This document shows positions 29,376-40,429 of a stretch of 64,000 bases of DNA, one piece after another (within the stretch, counting starts at the first letter, position 1; the number at the start of each line of letters is the position of its first letter). The stretch covers positions 248,001 to 312,000 of the forward strand of contig NZ_JAEUAV010000004.1 of NCBI RefSeq assembly GCF_019511605.1. Reading direction: 5' to 3'. The position numbers and the translations under genes are program-made. The notes under the pieces were generated by a model. It saw only the letters and a list, made by a program, of their open reading frames with translations, had not been told where the DNA came from and made no database searches. The DNA comes from Paraburkholderia phenoliruptrix (GTDB lineage Bacteria > Pseudomonadota > Gammaproteobacteria > Burkholderiales > Burkholderiaceae).

Positions 29376-30143
29376 CTACTCGGACCACGCATCAGGCAAG
29401 CTGTGCGTGAGCGTCGACACGAAGCGCGCGGTCTCCTCCTGCTTCGGCCGCATGAAGACATCGCGCGACGGACCCGACTCCACCACCACGCCATTGTTCA
29501 GAAACACCACGTCGCGCGCGATTGTCGCCGCGAGCCGCAAGTCGTGCGTGGCCATCAGCATGGTCATGCCTTCGCTTGCGAGTTGCTTGAGCACTTCCAC
29601 CACTTCGGCGGCAAGGCCGGGATCGAGCGCGGAGGTGGGTTCGTCGCACAGCAACACTTCCGGCGACGGCGCCAACGCGCGCGCAATCGCCACGCGTTGC
29701 TGCTGCCCGCCCGAGAGGGTGACGGGCCACGCATCGCCTTTATGCGCGATGCCCACTTTTTCGAGCAGTTCGTCGGCGCGGGCGCGCGCTTTTTCCTTAT
29801 CCCACTTGAGCACGGTCAGCAGCCCTTCCATCACGTTCTGACGCACCGTCAAATGTGGAAACAGCTGGAAGTTCTGAAACACCATGCCGGTACGGCGCCG
29901 AATGGTGAGCACCGTTTCGCGCGACGGCCGCTCGTCCCGAGTAAACGTGAGCCTCTGATCGCCGATTTCGAGCGAACCGGCCTCGGGAATTTCAAGCAGA
30001 TTCACGCAGCGCAGCAGCGTGCTTTTACCGCTGCCCGACGGACCGATGAGCGCGGTCACGTTGCCTTGCGCCAGTTGCAGATCGACCGAATCGAGCACAC
30101 GGTGCCCGCTGAAGTATTTGTCGATTTTTTCCAGTCGGATCAT
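29376..30143 (-). CDS. polar amino acid ABC transporter ATP-binding protein
   Basis: A 255-residue ABC ATPase. Walker A is GPSGSGKS, the signature motif is LSGGQQQR and Walker B is EVLLCDEPTSALDPG, followed by the switch histidine in MATHD. The protein begins MIRLEKIDKYFSGHRVLDSV. Its ATG overlaps the stop of the permease gene (TGATG), so translation is coupled. With the permease and binding protein it forms a three-gene importer. The cystine-type substrate comes from the binding protein's similarity. The convergent leuA terminator lies just beyond its stop. Confidence 0.93.
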   Translation of the reverse strand: MIRLEKIDKYFSGHRVLDSVDLQLAQGNVTALIGPSGSGKSTLLRCVNLLEIPEAGSLEIGDQRLTFTRDERPSRETVLTIRRRTGMVFQNFQLFPHLTVRQNVMEGLLTVLKWDKEKARARADELLEKVGIAHKGDAWPVTLSGGQQQRVAIARALAPSPEVLLCDEPTSALDPGLAAEVVEVLKQLASEGMTMLMATHDLRLAATIARDVVFLNNGVVVESGPSRDVFMRPKQEETARFVSTLTHSLPDAWSE

Positions 30144-30820
30144 CAGTTGCCCGCCTGAAAGAGTGCATGACGGCCGAACTTGCGCTCGAGCCTCACCTGC
30201 GCCGAAGACAGCACCGAGCTGAACAGCAGATAGACGAGCGCCGCCTCGGTGTACAGGATCAACGGTTCGTAGGTCACCGAAGCAATTCGCTGCGCGGCCT
30301 GGAACACCTCGGGCACGGTCAGCACCGCCGCGAGCGAGGTGTCCTTCACGAGCGCAATAAATGAGTTCGATAGCGGCGGCAGCGCGACACGCGCCGCTTG
30401 CGGAAGGATCGCACGACGCAGCGCCTGCTCGCGCGTCATGCCCATCGAATATGCGGCTTCCCACTGCCCTTTCGGGATCGACTCGATCACGCCGCGTATC
30501 ACCTCCGAGTTGTAGGCGCCCACGTTCAGCGAAAAACCGATAATCGCGGCTGTCAACGGATCGAGCACGATGCCGACGTTCGGCAAGCCATAGAAGATCA
30601 CGAATAGTTGCACGAGCAACGGTGAGCCACGAAAGAGCCACACGTAAAAGCGCACCGCCGCCACCGCCCACTTCGGCCCGAACAGCCGCACGAGCGCGAC
30701 GATAAACGCGAGCGCGAGACCGATAGCGAACGACGCCAGCGTGAGCGGCACCGTGAACACGAGCCCCGCATACAGCAGGGGCCACAGCGACTGTGCCATC
30801 AGATGCAACCATGCCGGCAT
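30143..30820 (-). CDS. polar amino acid ABC transporter permease
   Basis: A 225-residue inner-membrane permease of the HisMQ/TcyB type. The N-terminal block LLYAGLVFTVPLTLASFAIG is typical, as are FRGSPLLVQLFVIFYGLPNV and the EAA loop EAAYSMGMTREQALRRAILP. About five membrane helices are predicted. Only one permease gene is present, so it likely works as a homodimer. It starts 22 bp after the stop of the binding-protein gene and overlaps the ATPase start by 1 nt. Confidence 0.93.
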   Translation of the reverse strand: MPAWLHLMAQSLWPLLYAGLVFTVPLTLASFAIGLALAFIVALVRLFGPKWAVAAVRFYVWLFRGSPLLVQLFVIFYGLPNVGIVLDPLTAAIIGFSLNVGAYNSEVIRGVIESIPKGQWEAAYSMGMTREQALRRAILPQAARVALPPLSNSFIALVKDTSLAAVLTVPEVFQAAQRIASVTYEPLILYTEAALVYLLFSSVLSSAQVRLERKFGRHALFQAGN

Positions 30821-30842
30821 GATTCAGACTCGCAAAAGGCGT

Positions 30843-31625
30843 TTACTGGGAGACGTCCTTGCCGAAGTACTTCTGCGAAATCTTCGCGTACGTGCCGTCT
30901 TTCTTCATATCCGCGAGCGCCTTGTTGATGGCCGCGACGAGTTCCGGGCTGCCCTTGCGGATCAGCACAGCGGACTTGTCGCTGCTCTCGCCCGACGTAT
31001 CCAGCGCGGCAATCTTCACCTTTGCATTCGGCTTGTGCTTCTTGAAGTCGAGGAACGACAGCGAATCGTTGACGGTTGCATCCACCCGCCCCGCGGTCAA
31101 CAGGTCGATCGATTCGTTGAAGCCCTGCACCGGAATCACTTCGGCGCCGTGCGCCGCTGCTATCTTGCCGAAGTTGCTGGTGAGCGTATTGGCCGACTTC
31201 TTGCCTTTCAGGTCGTCGAAAGTCTTGATGGTGGTGTTGTCCGAGCGCACGATCAGCGCCGCGTGCGACGTGATGTACGGGTCCGAGAAATCGTATTTCG
31301 CCTTGCGCGCGTCCGTAACCGCCACTTCATTGATCACCGCGTCGTAGCGGTTCACGTCGAGCCCCGCGATCAGGCCGTCCCATTTGCCCTCGACGAATTG
31401 CGGCTTGACGCCAAGACGCTGCGCGATCTGCGTGCCGATCTCCACGTCGAAGCCGGTCAGCTTGCCCGATTCGTCGTGGTACGTGAACGGCGCATAAGTG
31501 CCTTCGGTGCCGATCCTGAACACGCCCGAGGACTTGATCTGCGCGAATTCATCGGCTGCGAAGACGGGGCTCGCGGCGACCGCATGCAGCAGCGCAACCA
31601 GAACAATGGAACGAATCGACTTCAT
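30843..31625 (-). CDS. amino acid ABC transporter periplasmic binding protein, cystine-type
   Basis: A 260-residue SBP_bac_3 protein with a signal peptide (MKSIRSIVLVALLHAVAASP, cleavage near VFA-ADE). Ligand-site blocks are RIGTEGTYAPFTYHDESGKL, TGFDVEIGTQIAQRLGV, KWDGLIAGLDVNRYDAVINE and DARKAKYDFSDPYI. These closely resemble the cystine-binding protein TcyJ/FliY of E. coli (GLEGTYPPFSF, KWDGMLASLDSKR, KKKYDFSTPY). Cystine import is therefore my best guess; other polar amino acids are possible. First gene of the ABC operon. Two tandem hairpins lie in its leader. Confidence 0.9.
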   Translation of the reverse strand: MKSIRSIVLVALLHAVAASPVFAADEFAQIKSSGVFRIGTEGTYAPFTYHDESGKLTGFDVEIGTQIAQRLGVKPQFVEGKWDGLIAGLDVNRYDAVINEVAVTDARKAKYDFSDPYITSHAALIVRSDNTTIKTFDDLKGKKSANTLTSNFGKIAAAHGAEVIPVQGFNESIDLLTAGRVDATVNDSLSFLDFKKHKPNAKVKIAALDTSGESSDKSAVLIRKGSPELVAAINKALADMKKDGTYAKISQKYFGKDVSQ

Positions 31626-31644
31626 GAGAGGCTCCCTAAAGTGG

Positions 31645-31683
31645 CCAGGCGCAATGCCTGGTGTGGCCAGGCCGTATGCCTGG
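31645..31683 (-). repeat. tandem twin hairpins in the ABC operon leader
   Basis: Two copies, 22 nt apart, of CCAGGC-5 nt-GCCTGG (31645-31661 and 31667-31683), each a perfect 6-bp stem within a repeated TGGCCAGGC...TGCCTGGT unit. They lie about 20 bp upstream of the binding-protein start, probably in the 5' untranslated region. Confidence 0.8.
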
Positions 31684-31951
31684 TCTTGTGTCGGCAGTCC
31701 CGCAGGCAGCGCGCCCGGCGGAGTGGGCGGACTGTAGCAAACGGCTTGCCTTTTTACAAAGGATCAGGTTTCCAATTCATATGCATATGCGTGCTAAGCC
31801 GCATCCGCGGCGTTCGTCATCGCGCGAGTTTCAACTCTACAGCAGATACGAATGCGCGGCATGCATCGCAACATGGAAGGTGGGCGCGGCGCCATCGGGG
31901 AAAACGCGAGACGCTTGTGCCGCAGCGAATGCGCGGCAGCGTGGCAAATGC

Positions 31952-31976
31952 GGCGCGGGCGTGGCATGCCCGCGCC
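31952..31976 (-). terminator. possible terminator hairpin after dihydropyrimidinase gene
   Basis: GGCGCGGGC pairs perfectly with GCCCGCGCC around a 7-nt loop, 22 bp past the hydA stop. There is no U-tract, so function as a terminator is uncertain. Confidence 0.45.
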
Positions 31977-31998
31977 GCCGGTCAGGCTTGCAAAACCT

Positions 31999-35012
<3,014 letters not shown>

Positions 35013-35126
35013 CGAAAGATCTCCACTTGAACGTTGCAGCCCGCGCGGCTTCTTGCGGCGCGTCGGGCGTTAAGGGAAACACGGCTCCTGCACAAGCACT
35101 GCGCAAATGACAGAAAGTGCCCGGTT

Positions 35127-36449
35127 TCACGCGGCTTTTGCTGCGTGCGCCGGCTCCGTGCCTGCTTCGTGTGCTTCGCTCTGTGCCACATTCACGCGCG
35201 CCGGATTGTTCGGATGCGTGGTCCAGTTCGCGTATTCGCCGTTATCCACGCGCTCCATCGTTATGCATTGCTCGACGGGGCACACGTGCATGCACAGATT
35301 GCAGCCCACACATTCGGAGTCCATCACTTCAAAATGCCGCACGCCAGCTTTTTCTTTCGTGATTGCCTGGTGCGCAGTGTCTTCGCACGCGATATGACAC
35401 AGCCCGCATTGAATGCACTTGTCCTGATCGATGCGCGCCTTGATGCTGTAGTTGAGGTTCAGATACTTCCAGTCGGTGACATTGGGCACCGCGCGCCCGC
35501 GGATGTCGTCGAGTGTCGCGTAGCCCTTTTCATCCATCCAGTTGGACAGGCCGTCCGCGAGATCCGTCACGATGCGGAAGCCGTAGTGCATGGCCGCCGT
35601 GCAAACCTGCACGCTGCCGGCGCCCAGCACCATGAATTCCGCCGCATCGCGCCACGTGGAAATGCCGCCTATTCCCGAGATGGGCAGGTTCGGCGTTTGT
35701 TCGTCGCGCGCAATTTCAGCCACCATGTTGAGCGCGATCGGCTTGACCGCCGGGCCGCAGTAGCCTCCGTGCGTGCCCTTGCCGTCGACCATCGGCAACG
35801 GCGACATTGCGTCGAGATCCACTGCGACAATCGAGTTGATCGTGTTGATCAACGACACGCCGTCCGCGCCGCCTTTATATGCCGCGCGCGAACCGAGGCG
35901 AATGTCGGTGATGTTCGGCGTGAGCTTCACGAGACACGGCAGGCACGAGCCTTCCTTGACCCAGCGCGTGACCATTTCGATGTACTCCGGCACCTGGCCG
36001 ACCGCCGAGCCCATGCCTCGCTCGCTCATGCCGTGCGGGCAGCCGAAATTCAATTCCACCGCATCGGCGCCGGTGTCTTCGACGAGCGGCAATATCCACT
36101 TCCAGTCACGCTCGTTGCACGGCACCATCAGCGACACGATCATCGCGCGCTCAGGCCAGTCGCGCTTGACCTGCGCGATCTCCCGCAAATTCACTTCCAG
36201 CGGACGATCCGTAATCAACTCGATGTTGTTGAGCCCCGCGATACGCTGACCGTTCCATTGCACGGCGCCGTAGCGCGAACTGACGTTGACCACGTGCGGG
36301 TCGAGGCCGAGGGTCTTCCACACCACGCCGCCCCAGCCTGCCTCGAACGCGCGGTTCACGTTATAGGCTTTGTCGGTTGGCGGCGCGGAGGCGAGCCAGA
36401 AGGGATTCGGCGATGTAATGCCGGCAATCGTACAGCGCAGATCGGCCAT
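35127..36449 (-). CDS. preA: NAD-dependent dihydropyrimidine dehydrogenase subunit PreA
   Basis: A 440-residue FMN and 4Fe-4S protein, catalytic subunit reducing uracil/thymine to the 5,6-dihydro form. The TIM barrel starts LRCTIAGITSPNPFWLASAP, with catalytic block ELNFGCPHGMSERGMGSAVG and FMN site PISGIGGISTWRDAAEFMV. Two C-terminal ferredoxin motifs follow: CIQCGLCHIACED and CVGCNLCMHVCP. The ATG at 36447-36449 is preceded by AAGGAGCCCAAC. It lies 70 bp after preT in the same operon. The pair corresponds to the two halves of mammalian DPD. Confidence 0.96.
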   Translation of the reverse strand: MADLRCTIAGITSPNPFWLASAPPTDKAYNVNRAFEAGWGGVVWKTLGLDPHVVNVSSRYGAVQWNGQRIAGLNNIELITDRPLEVNLREIAQVKRDWPERAMIVSLMVPCNERDWKWILPLVEDTGADAVELNFGCPHGMSERGMGSAVGQVPEYIEMVTRWVKEGSCLPCLVKLTPNITDIRLGSRAAYKGGADGVSLINTINSIVAVDLDAMSPLPMVDGKGTHGGYCGPAVKPIALNMVAEIARDEQTPNLPISGIGGISTWRDAAEFMVLGAGSVQVCTAAMHYGFRIVTDLADGLSNWMDEKGYATLDDIRGRAVPNVTDWKYLNLNYSIKARIDQDKCIQCGLCHIACEDTAHQAITKEKAGVRHFEVMDSECVGCNLCMHVCPVEQCITMERVDNGEYANWTTHPNNPARVNVAQSEAHEAGTEPAHAAKAA

Positions 36450-36519
36450 GTTGGGCTCCTTGGGGACGGCTGTTTTTATGTGACTCGTTTTATGCGACCC
36501 GCCTCTCGGGTCTTTCGCG

Positions 36520-37869
36520 CTAGGCGGCCTTGATGCCGGTGCGTGCAAACTGCGCATGAATGGCGTCGGCGGCAAGCTTGCCGTCCTGCACCGCCTGTAC
36601 CGTCAGATCGACGCCGCCGCTCGCCGCACAATCGCCCCCGGCCCACACACCGGCGAGCGAGGTCTGCCCGTTCGCATCGACGGCGATGCGGCTGCCGTCG
36701 AGCGTCAGCAGTTCGCGATCGAGTCCAACGGTCACGAGCGTCTGCCCGATTGCCTTCAGCACCATGTCCGCTTCAATGACGAGGCGCTCAGTGTCACCCG
36801 TGCTCAGCGTTCGTTCGAACTCCACCCCCGTCACCACGCCGCCCTCTCCGAGCAGACGCACCGGCGTTGCGTGCGTGACGAGCGTGACGCCGTTGGTCTG
36901 CGCGAACTCCCGCTCTGCCCACGTCGCGCTCATGGATTCGACGCCGCGCCGGTACACCATCGTCACCGCAGTCGCGCCGAGCTTGCGGCTTTGCACCGCG
37001 GCGTCCACTGCCGTATTGCCTCCGCCTATGACGACGACGCGGCGGCCAACCGACACGCTGCCCCAATCGCGCGCGCTGCGAATCGTTTTGATAAAGTCCA
37101 CTGCGTTCATCACGCCGGCCAGATCCTCGCCCGCCGCGCCAAGCTCACGCACGCCCGCGAGGCCGATCGCGAGAAACACCGCGTCGTATTGCTTGCGCAG
37201 CGCATCCAGTTCGACGTCGCGACCGAGCGCCATACCGTGCCTGATCTCGATACCGCCGACCGAGCACAGCCATTGCACTTCGCGCTGCGCGAAATCGTCG
37301 ACGGTCTTATAGGCCGCAATCCCGTATTCGTTGAGCCCGCCGGCTTTCTCATGCGGGTCGTAAATCGTCACGTCGTGGCCGAACAGCGCGAGGCGATGCG
37401 CGCAGGAAAGACCTGCCGGGCCCGCGCCGAGCACGGCAACCCGCCGGCCGGTTGCGGGCGCGCGCGTAAAGAGCGCTTCGCCGCGCGCCATCGCCCAATC
37501 GGTCGCATGGCGTTGCAGCGCGCCAATGGCTACCGGCTTCGCATCCTGATGGTTGCGCACGCAAGCACCTTCGCAAAGAATCTCGGTGGGGCACACGCGC
37601 GCGCACATGCCGCCAAGCGGATTCGCCGACAGAATGTCCAGCGCCGCGCCCTTCAGATTGCCGTTGCCGATCTTGCGGATAAAGCTGGGGATGTCGATCT
37701 GCGTCGGGCATGCGTTCACGCACGGGGCGTCGTAGCAATAGTGGCAGCGGTTCGCCGCCGCCGCGGCGGCACTCGCGTCGAGCAACGGCGCAATGTCGGA
37801 GAACTCGCAGGCAAGCTGCTCGGACGACAGGCGCTGCGCGGCGATATCGCCGGTTTGCTTGATGGCCAT
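36520..37869 (-). CDS. preT: dihydropyrimidine dehydrogenase subunit PreT
   Basis: A 449-residue FAD/NAD(P) and iron-sulfur subunit that passes electrons from NADH to PreA. N-terminal cysteines bind 4Fe-4S clusters (CHYCYDAPCVNACP; CARVCPTEILCEGACV). The FAD motif is [20 protein letters not shown], the NAD motif VVVIGGGNTAVDAAVQSRKL, and the C-terminal FAD block SLAGVWAGGDCAASGGVD. Start ATG 37867-37869 follows GAAGGAACGTGT. The fold is that of glutamate synthase small-subunit-like oxidoreductases, but its position beside preA fixes the role. Confidence 0.95.
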   Translation of the reverse strand: MAIKQTGDIAAQRLSSEQLACEFSDIAPLLDASAAAAAANRCHYCYDAPCVNACPTQIDIPSFIRKIGNGNLKGAALDILSANPLGGMCARVCPTEILCEGACVRNHQDAKPVAIGALQRHATDWAMARGEALFTRAPATGRRVAVLGAGPAGLSCAHRLALFGHDVTIYDPHEKAGGLNEYGIAAYKTVDDFAQREVQWLCSVGGIEIRHGMALGRDVELDALRKQYDAVFLAIGLAGVRELGAAGEDLAGVMNAVDFIKTIRSARDWGSVSVGRRVVVIGGGNTAVDAAVQSRKLGATAVTMVYRRGVESMSATWAEREFAQTNGVTLVTHATPVRLLGEGGVVTGVEFERTLSTGDTERLVIEADMVLKAIGQTLVTVGLDRELLTLDGSRIAVDANGQTSLAGVWAGGDCAASGGVDLTVQAVQDGKLAADAIHAQFARTGIKAA

Positions 37870-38002
37870 ACACGTTCCTTCTGTCGATGTGAGGACGCAG
37901 CCGCGTTGGTCGGCGCTCGCGTGGACGAGGCTCGCACGGCATTTTTCTGGCACTGCGATTACTACGGTTTCTGCGATTACTGCGGTCGCTGCGGTGAAGC
38001 GG

Positions 38003-38022
38003 CTAGTGCACTAAAGCACTAG
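38003..38022. repeat. 7-bp perfect inverted repeat between amidase and preT genes
   Basis: CTAGTGC (38003-38009), six-base loop ACTAAA, GCACTAG (38016-38022). It lies 20 bp past the amidase stop, within the 173-bp gap before preT. It could be an RNA processing hairpin or a protein site. Next to it, 37950-37993 is an imperfect repeat of CTGCGATTACTGCGG type. Confidence 0.6.
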
Positions 38023-38042
38023 AGCAACCCAAGAAGCACCCA

Positions 38043-39350
38043 CTATGAAACCGGCTCGCACGCCCGCTCGAGCATGGCGTGCAGCAGGACGTTCGCGCCC
38101 GCCTCGATCCATTCGAACGTGGCGTCCTCGATTTCGTTGTGACTGATACCGTCCACGCAGGGCACGAACACCATCGACGTGGGCGCGACCTGCGCGAGGT
38201 AACACGCATCGTGTCCCGCGCCCGACACCATGTCGCGATGCGAGTAACCGAAGCGCTGCGCCGCCGCGCGCACGGACTTCACGCAGGCTTCGTCGAACGC
38301 AACCGGAGCGTAGTAAAAGATCTGCTCGAGTTCGGTTTCGAGCCCAATGCCGCCGGCAATGCGAGCAACGCCCTCGCGCAATGCGGCATCCATTTTTGCG
38401 AGCACGGCGTCGTCGGGGTGACGGAAGTCGACGGTAAAGAACACGCGGCCTGGAATCACATTGCGCGAGTTCGGATGCACCTGCATCATGCCGACCGTCG
38501 CGCATGCGAGCGGCGCATGGTCGAGCCCAATGCGATTGACAAGATCGACAACGCGCGAGGCGCCCAGCAGCGCATCGCGCCGCCGCGGCATGGGTGTCGG
38601 CCCCGCATGCGCTTCCTGACCCGTCAACGTGATTTCATACCAGCGCTGGCCCTGCGCGTCGGTGACCACGCCGATGGTTTTCTGCTCGGCCTCGAGAATC
38701 GGCCCCTGCTCGATATGCAGTTCGAACGCCGCGTGCAACTGGCGACCGCCGCACGGTACATCGCCCGCATAGCCAATGCGCTGCAATTCCTCGCCGATGG
38801 TCTTGCCGTCTACGTCCTTGCGCGACAAGCCATACTCGAGGGAAAACACCCCCGCGAATACGCCGGACGCGACCATGGCGGGTGCAAAGCGCGAGCCTTC
38901 TTCGTTGGTCCAGATCACGACCTCTATGGGATGCTCTGTTTCGATACCGTGATCGTTCAGGCTGCGAATCACTTCCAGACCGCCCAGCACACCGTAGATG
39001 CCGTCGAAGCGGCCGCCCGTCGGCTGCGAATCGGCATGCGAGCCGGTCATCACAGGCAGCGCGTCCGGATTGCGCCCCGCGCGGCGCATGAAGACGTTGC
39101 CCATCTGGTCGATGCTGACCGTGCAGCCCGCTTCCTTCGCCCAGCTAACTATCAGGTCGCGCCCCTGCTTGTCGAGGTCGGTGAGCGCAAGGCGGCACAC
39201 GCCGCCTCTGGGCGTTGCGCCGATCTTCGCCATTGTCATGAGGCTGTCCCACAGCCGCTTGCCGTCGACCCGGACCGACGCCGCGTCGTCCGCACCCGCC
39301 ACGGGAGCACCCTTCGGCGCGCCCTTCAGCGCTTCAGTAACCGCGTTCAT
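38043..39350 (-). CDS. M20-family N-carbamoyl amidase (beta-ureidopropionase / allantoate amidohydrolase-like)
   Basis: A 435-residue zinc hydrolase of the hydantoinase/carbamoylase family. Metal-site blocks are MTGSHADSQPTGGRFDGIYG, VIWTNEEGSRFAPAMVASGV, FELHIEQGPILEAEQ and VSGAGHDACYLAQ, with the dimer-domain motif GQEAHAGPTPMPRRRDALLG. In this cluster the expected job is hydrolysis of N-carbamoyl-beta-alanine/N-carbamoyl-beta-aminoisobutyrate, the third step of reductive pyrimidine breakdown. Start ATG 39348-39350 follows AAAGGAGCGAGACGA. It is the first gene of the minus-strand cluster, facing the RutR-like regulator across a 302-bp region with a palindromic operator. Confidence 0.92.
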   Translation of the reverse strand: MNAVTEALKGAPKGAPVAGADDAASVRVDGKRLWDSLMTMAKIGATPRGGVCRLALTDLDKQGRDLIVSWAKEAGCTVSIDQMGNVFMRRAGRNPDALPVMTGSHADSQPTGGRFDGIYGVLGGLEVIRSLNDHGIETEHPIEVVIWTNEEGSRFAPAMVASGVFAGVFSLEYGLSRKDVDGKTIGEELQRIGYAGDVPCGGRQLHAAFELHIEQGPILEAEQKTIGVVTDAQGQRWYEITLTGQEAHAGPTPMPRRRDALLGASRVVDLVNRIGLDHAPLACATVGMMQVHPNSRNVIPGRVFFTVDFRHPDDAVLAKMDAALREGVARIAGGIGLETELEQIFYYAPVAFDEACVKSVRAAAQRFGYSHRDMVSGAGHDACYLAQVAPTSMVFVPCVDGISHNEIEDATFEWIEAGANVLLHAMLERACEPVS

Positions 39351-39652
39351 TCGTCTCGCTCCTTTCGGTGAACCGACATGAAACTGGTGCATGGGCGGCG
39401 GTTGTGGGGCGTGTCCGCACGGTGGCGGTGCAAGCTCGATGCACTCGGCTGCCCACTGATACAAAGGGCAAACCCTGGTGCATGTCCCGCTCTGTCAATC
39501 CTGTCCAGTTGGACAGGTTGTAGACGATTCACACCGCCAAATCAATGCCTTTCGCACGAGAGAAACAAGAGCGAGAAGCGTGCCATTGCATTGCAGCACG
39601 GCCGCGCGGCACGTGAGAAATACGTGTGTGAGCGCGGCGTCGAGCGGCTAGA
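39351..39652. other. 302-bp divergent control region of the pyrimidine cluster
   Basis: No gene is seen here. It contains the palindrome at 39500-39517 and must hold promoters for the amidase-preT-preA operon and the TetR regulator. Confidence 0.7.
39500..39517. promoter_or_regulatory. putative RutR-type operator
   Basis: CCTGTCCAGTTGGACAGG is a perfect inverted repeat, 8-bp arms around GT. E. coli RutR binds TTGACCAnnTGGTCAA; the present site keeps the xCCAnnTGGx centre and 2-bp spacer. Binding by the product of the adjacent TetR gene is inferred. Confidence 0.6.
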
Positions 39653-40405
39653 ATGAAGCGCGACGCGGCACGCATGCCGACGAAGGCGAACATGAGAGAC
39701 GAAGACGTAGCGGCACGCATCACCGATCATGACGAAACACGCGCGCCTTTGCGGCGGCGCAAGGCGCACATTCGCGAGTCGAACGAAGCCCACCTTCTGG
39801 CGTGTGCGGAAGCGGTTTTTGCCGAACGCGGGCTGGACGGCGCAAGCACCGCGATGATCGCCGAGCGCGCAGGTCTACCGAAAGCCAACGTGCATTACTA
39901 CTTCCCGACGAAACTTGCGCTGTACCGCCGCGTGCTCGAAGACCTGTTCGAAGACTGGCATCGCGCGGCCGATACCTTCGAATGCAGCGACGACCCCGTC
40001 GAGGCAATCGGCGGCTATGTGCGGGCGAAAATGGAATTGTCGCGGCGGCGTCCGCTCGGCTCGAAAGTATGGGCGAGCGAGATCATTCACGGCGCGGAGC
40101 ATATGGAAGACATTCTCACGGGCCGGGTCAAGCCGTGGCTCGACAGCCGAGTGAAAGTAATCGACAGCTGGATTGCACGCGGGCTGCTCGCCCCGGTGAA
40201 CCCGCGCACGTTGATGTACATGATCTGGGCCACCACCCAGCACTACGCGGACTTCGACGCGCAGATCCGCGCGCTCAAAGGCAAGCGCGCGCTCACGCAA
40301 AAGTCGTTCGAGGCGACGACTGAAGAAGTCGTGCAACTCGTGATTCGCGCGTGCGGCGCGGTCTCGCCGGCACAGCGCGAGGAAGGCGCGGACCCTGCGC
40401 GCTAG
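39653..40405 (+). CDS. RutR-like TetR-family transcriptional regulator
   Basis: A 250-residue repressor-type protein. The helix-turn-helix is residues about 42-90 (ERGLDGASTAMIAERAGLPK then ANVHYYFPTKLALYRRVLED). The ligand domain ends with PVNPRTLMYMIWATTQHYAD, strikingly like the RutR C-terminal segment PIDPQHLIFMIWASTQHYAD. E. coli RutR senses uracil and thymine and controls pyrimidine degradation. The position divergent from preTA and hydA fits the same role. The first 30 residues are charged and unconserved; the ATG at 39692 has a better Shine-Dalgarno sequence (GAAGGCGAAC) and may be the true start. Confidence 0.87.
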   Translation: MKRDAARMPTKANMRDEDVAARITDHDETRAPLRRRKAHIRESNEAHLLACAEAVFAERGLDGASTAMIAERAGLPKANVHYYFPTKLALYRRVLEDLFEDWHRAADTFECSDDPVEAIGGYVRAKMELSRRRPLGSKVWASEIIHGAEHMEDILTGRVKPWLDSRVKVIDSWIARGLLAPVNPRTLMYMIWATTQHYADFDAQIRALKGKRALTQKSFEATTEEVVQLVIRACGAVSPAQREEGADPAR

Positions 40406-40429
40406 GCGTTCTGGTGCAGCGGCGCTGCT

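Larger units (their letters stand above)
31626..31998. other. 373-bp intergenic region between hydA and the ABC operon
   Basis: Apart from the twin hairpins at 31645-31683 and a strong hairpin at 31952-31976, no gene or repeat is seen. Confidence 0.5.

Noticed and set aside
29376..30812. 478-residue frame that would fuse a long N-terminus to the ABC ATPase
   Set aside because: The extra 220 residues are the permease gene read in the wrong frame. The ATPase begins at 30143 with a coupled ATG.
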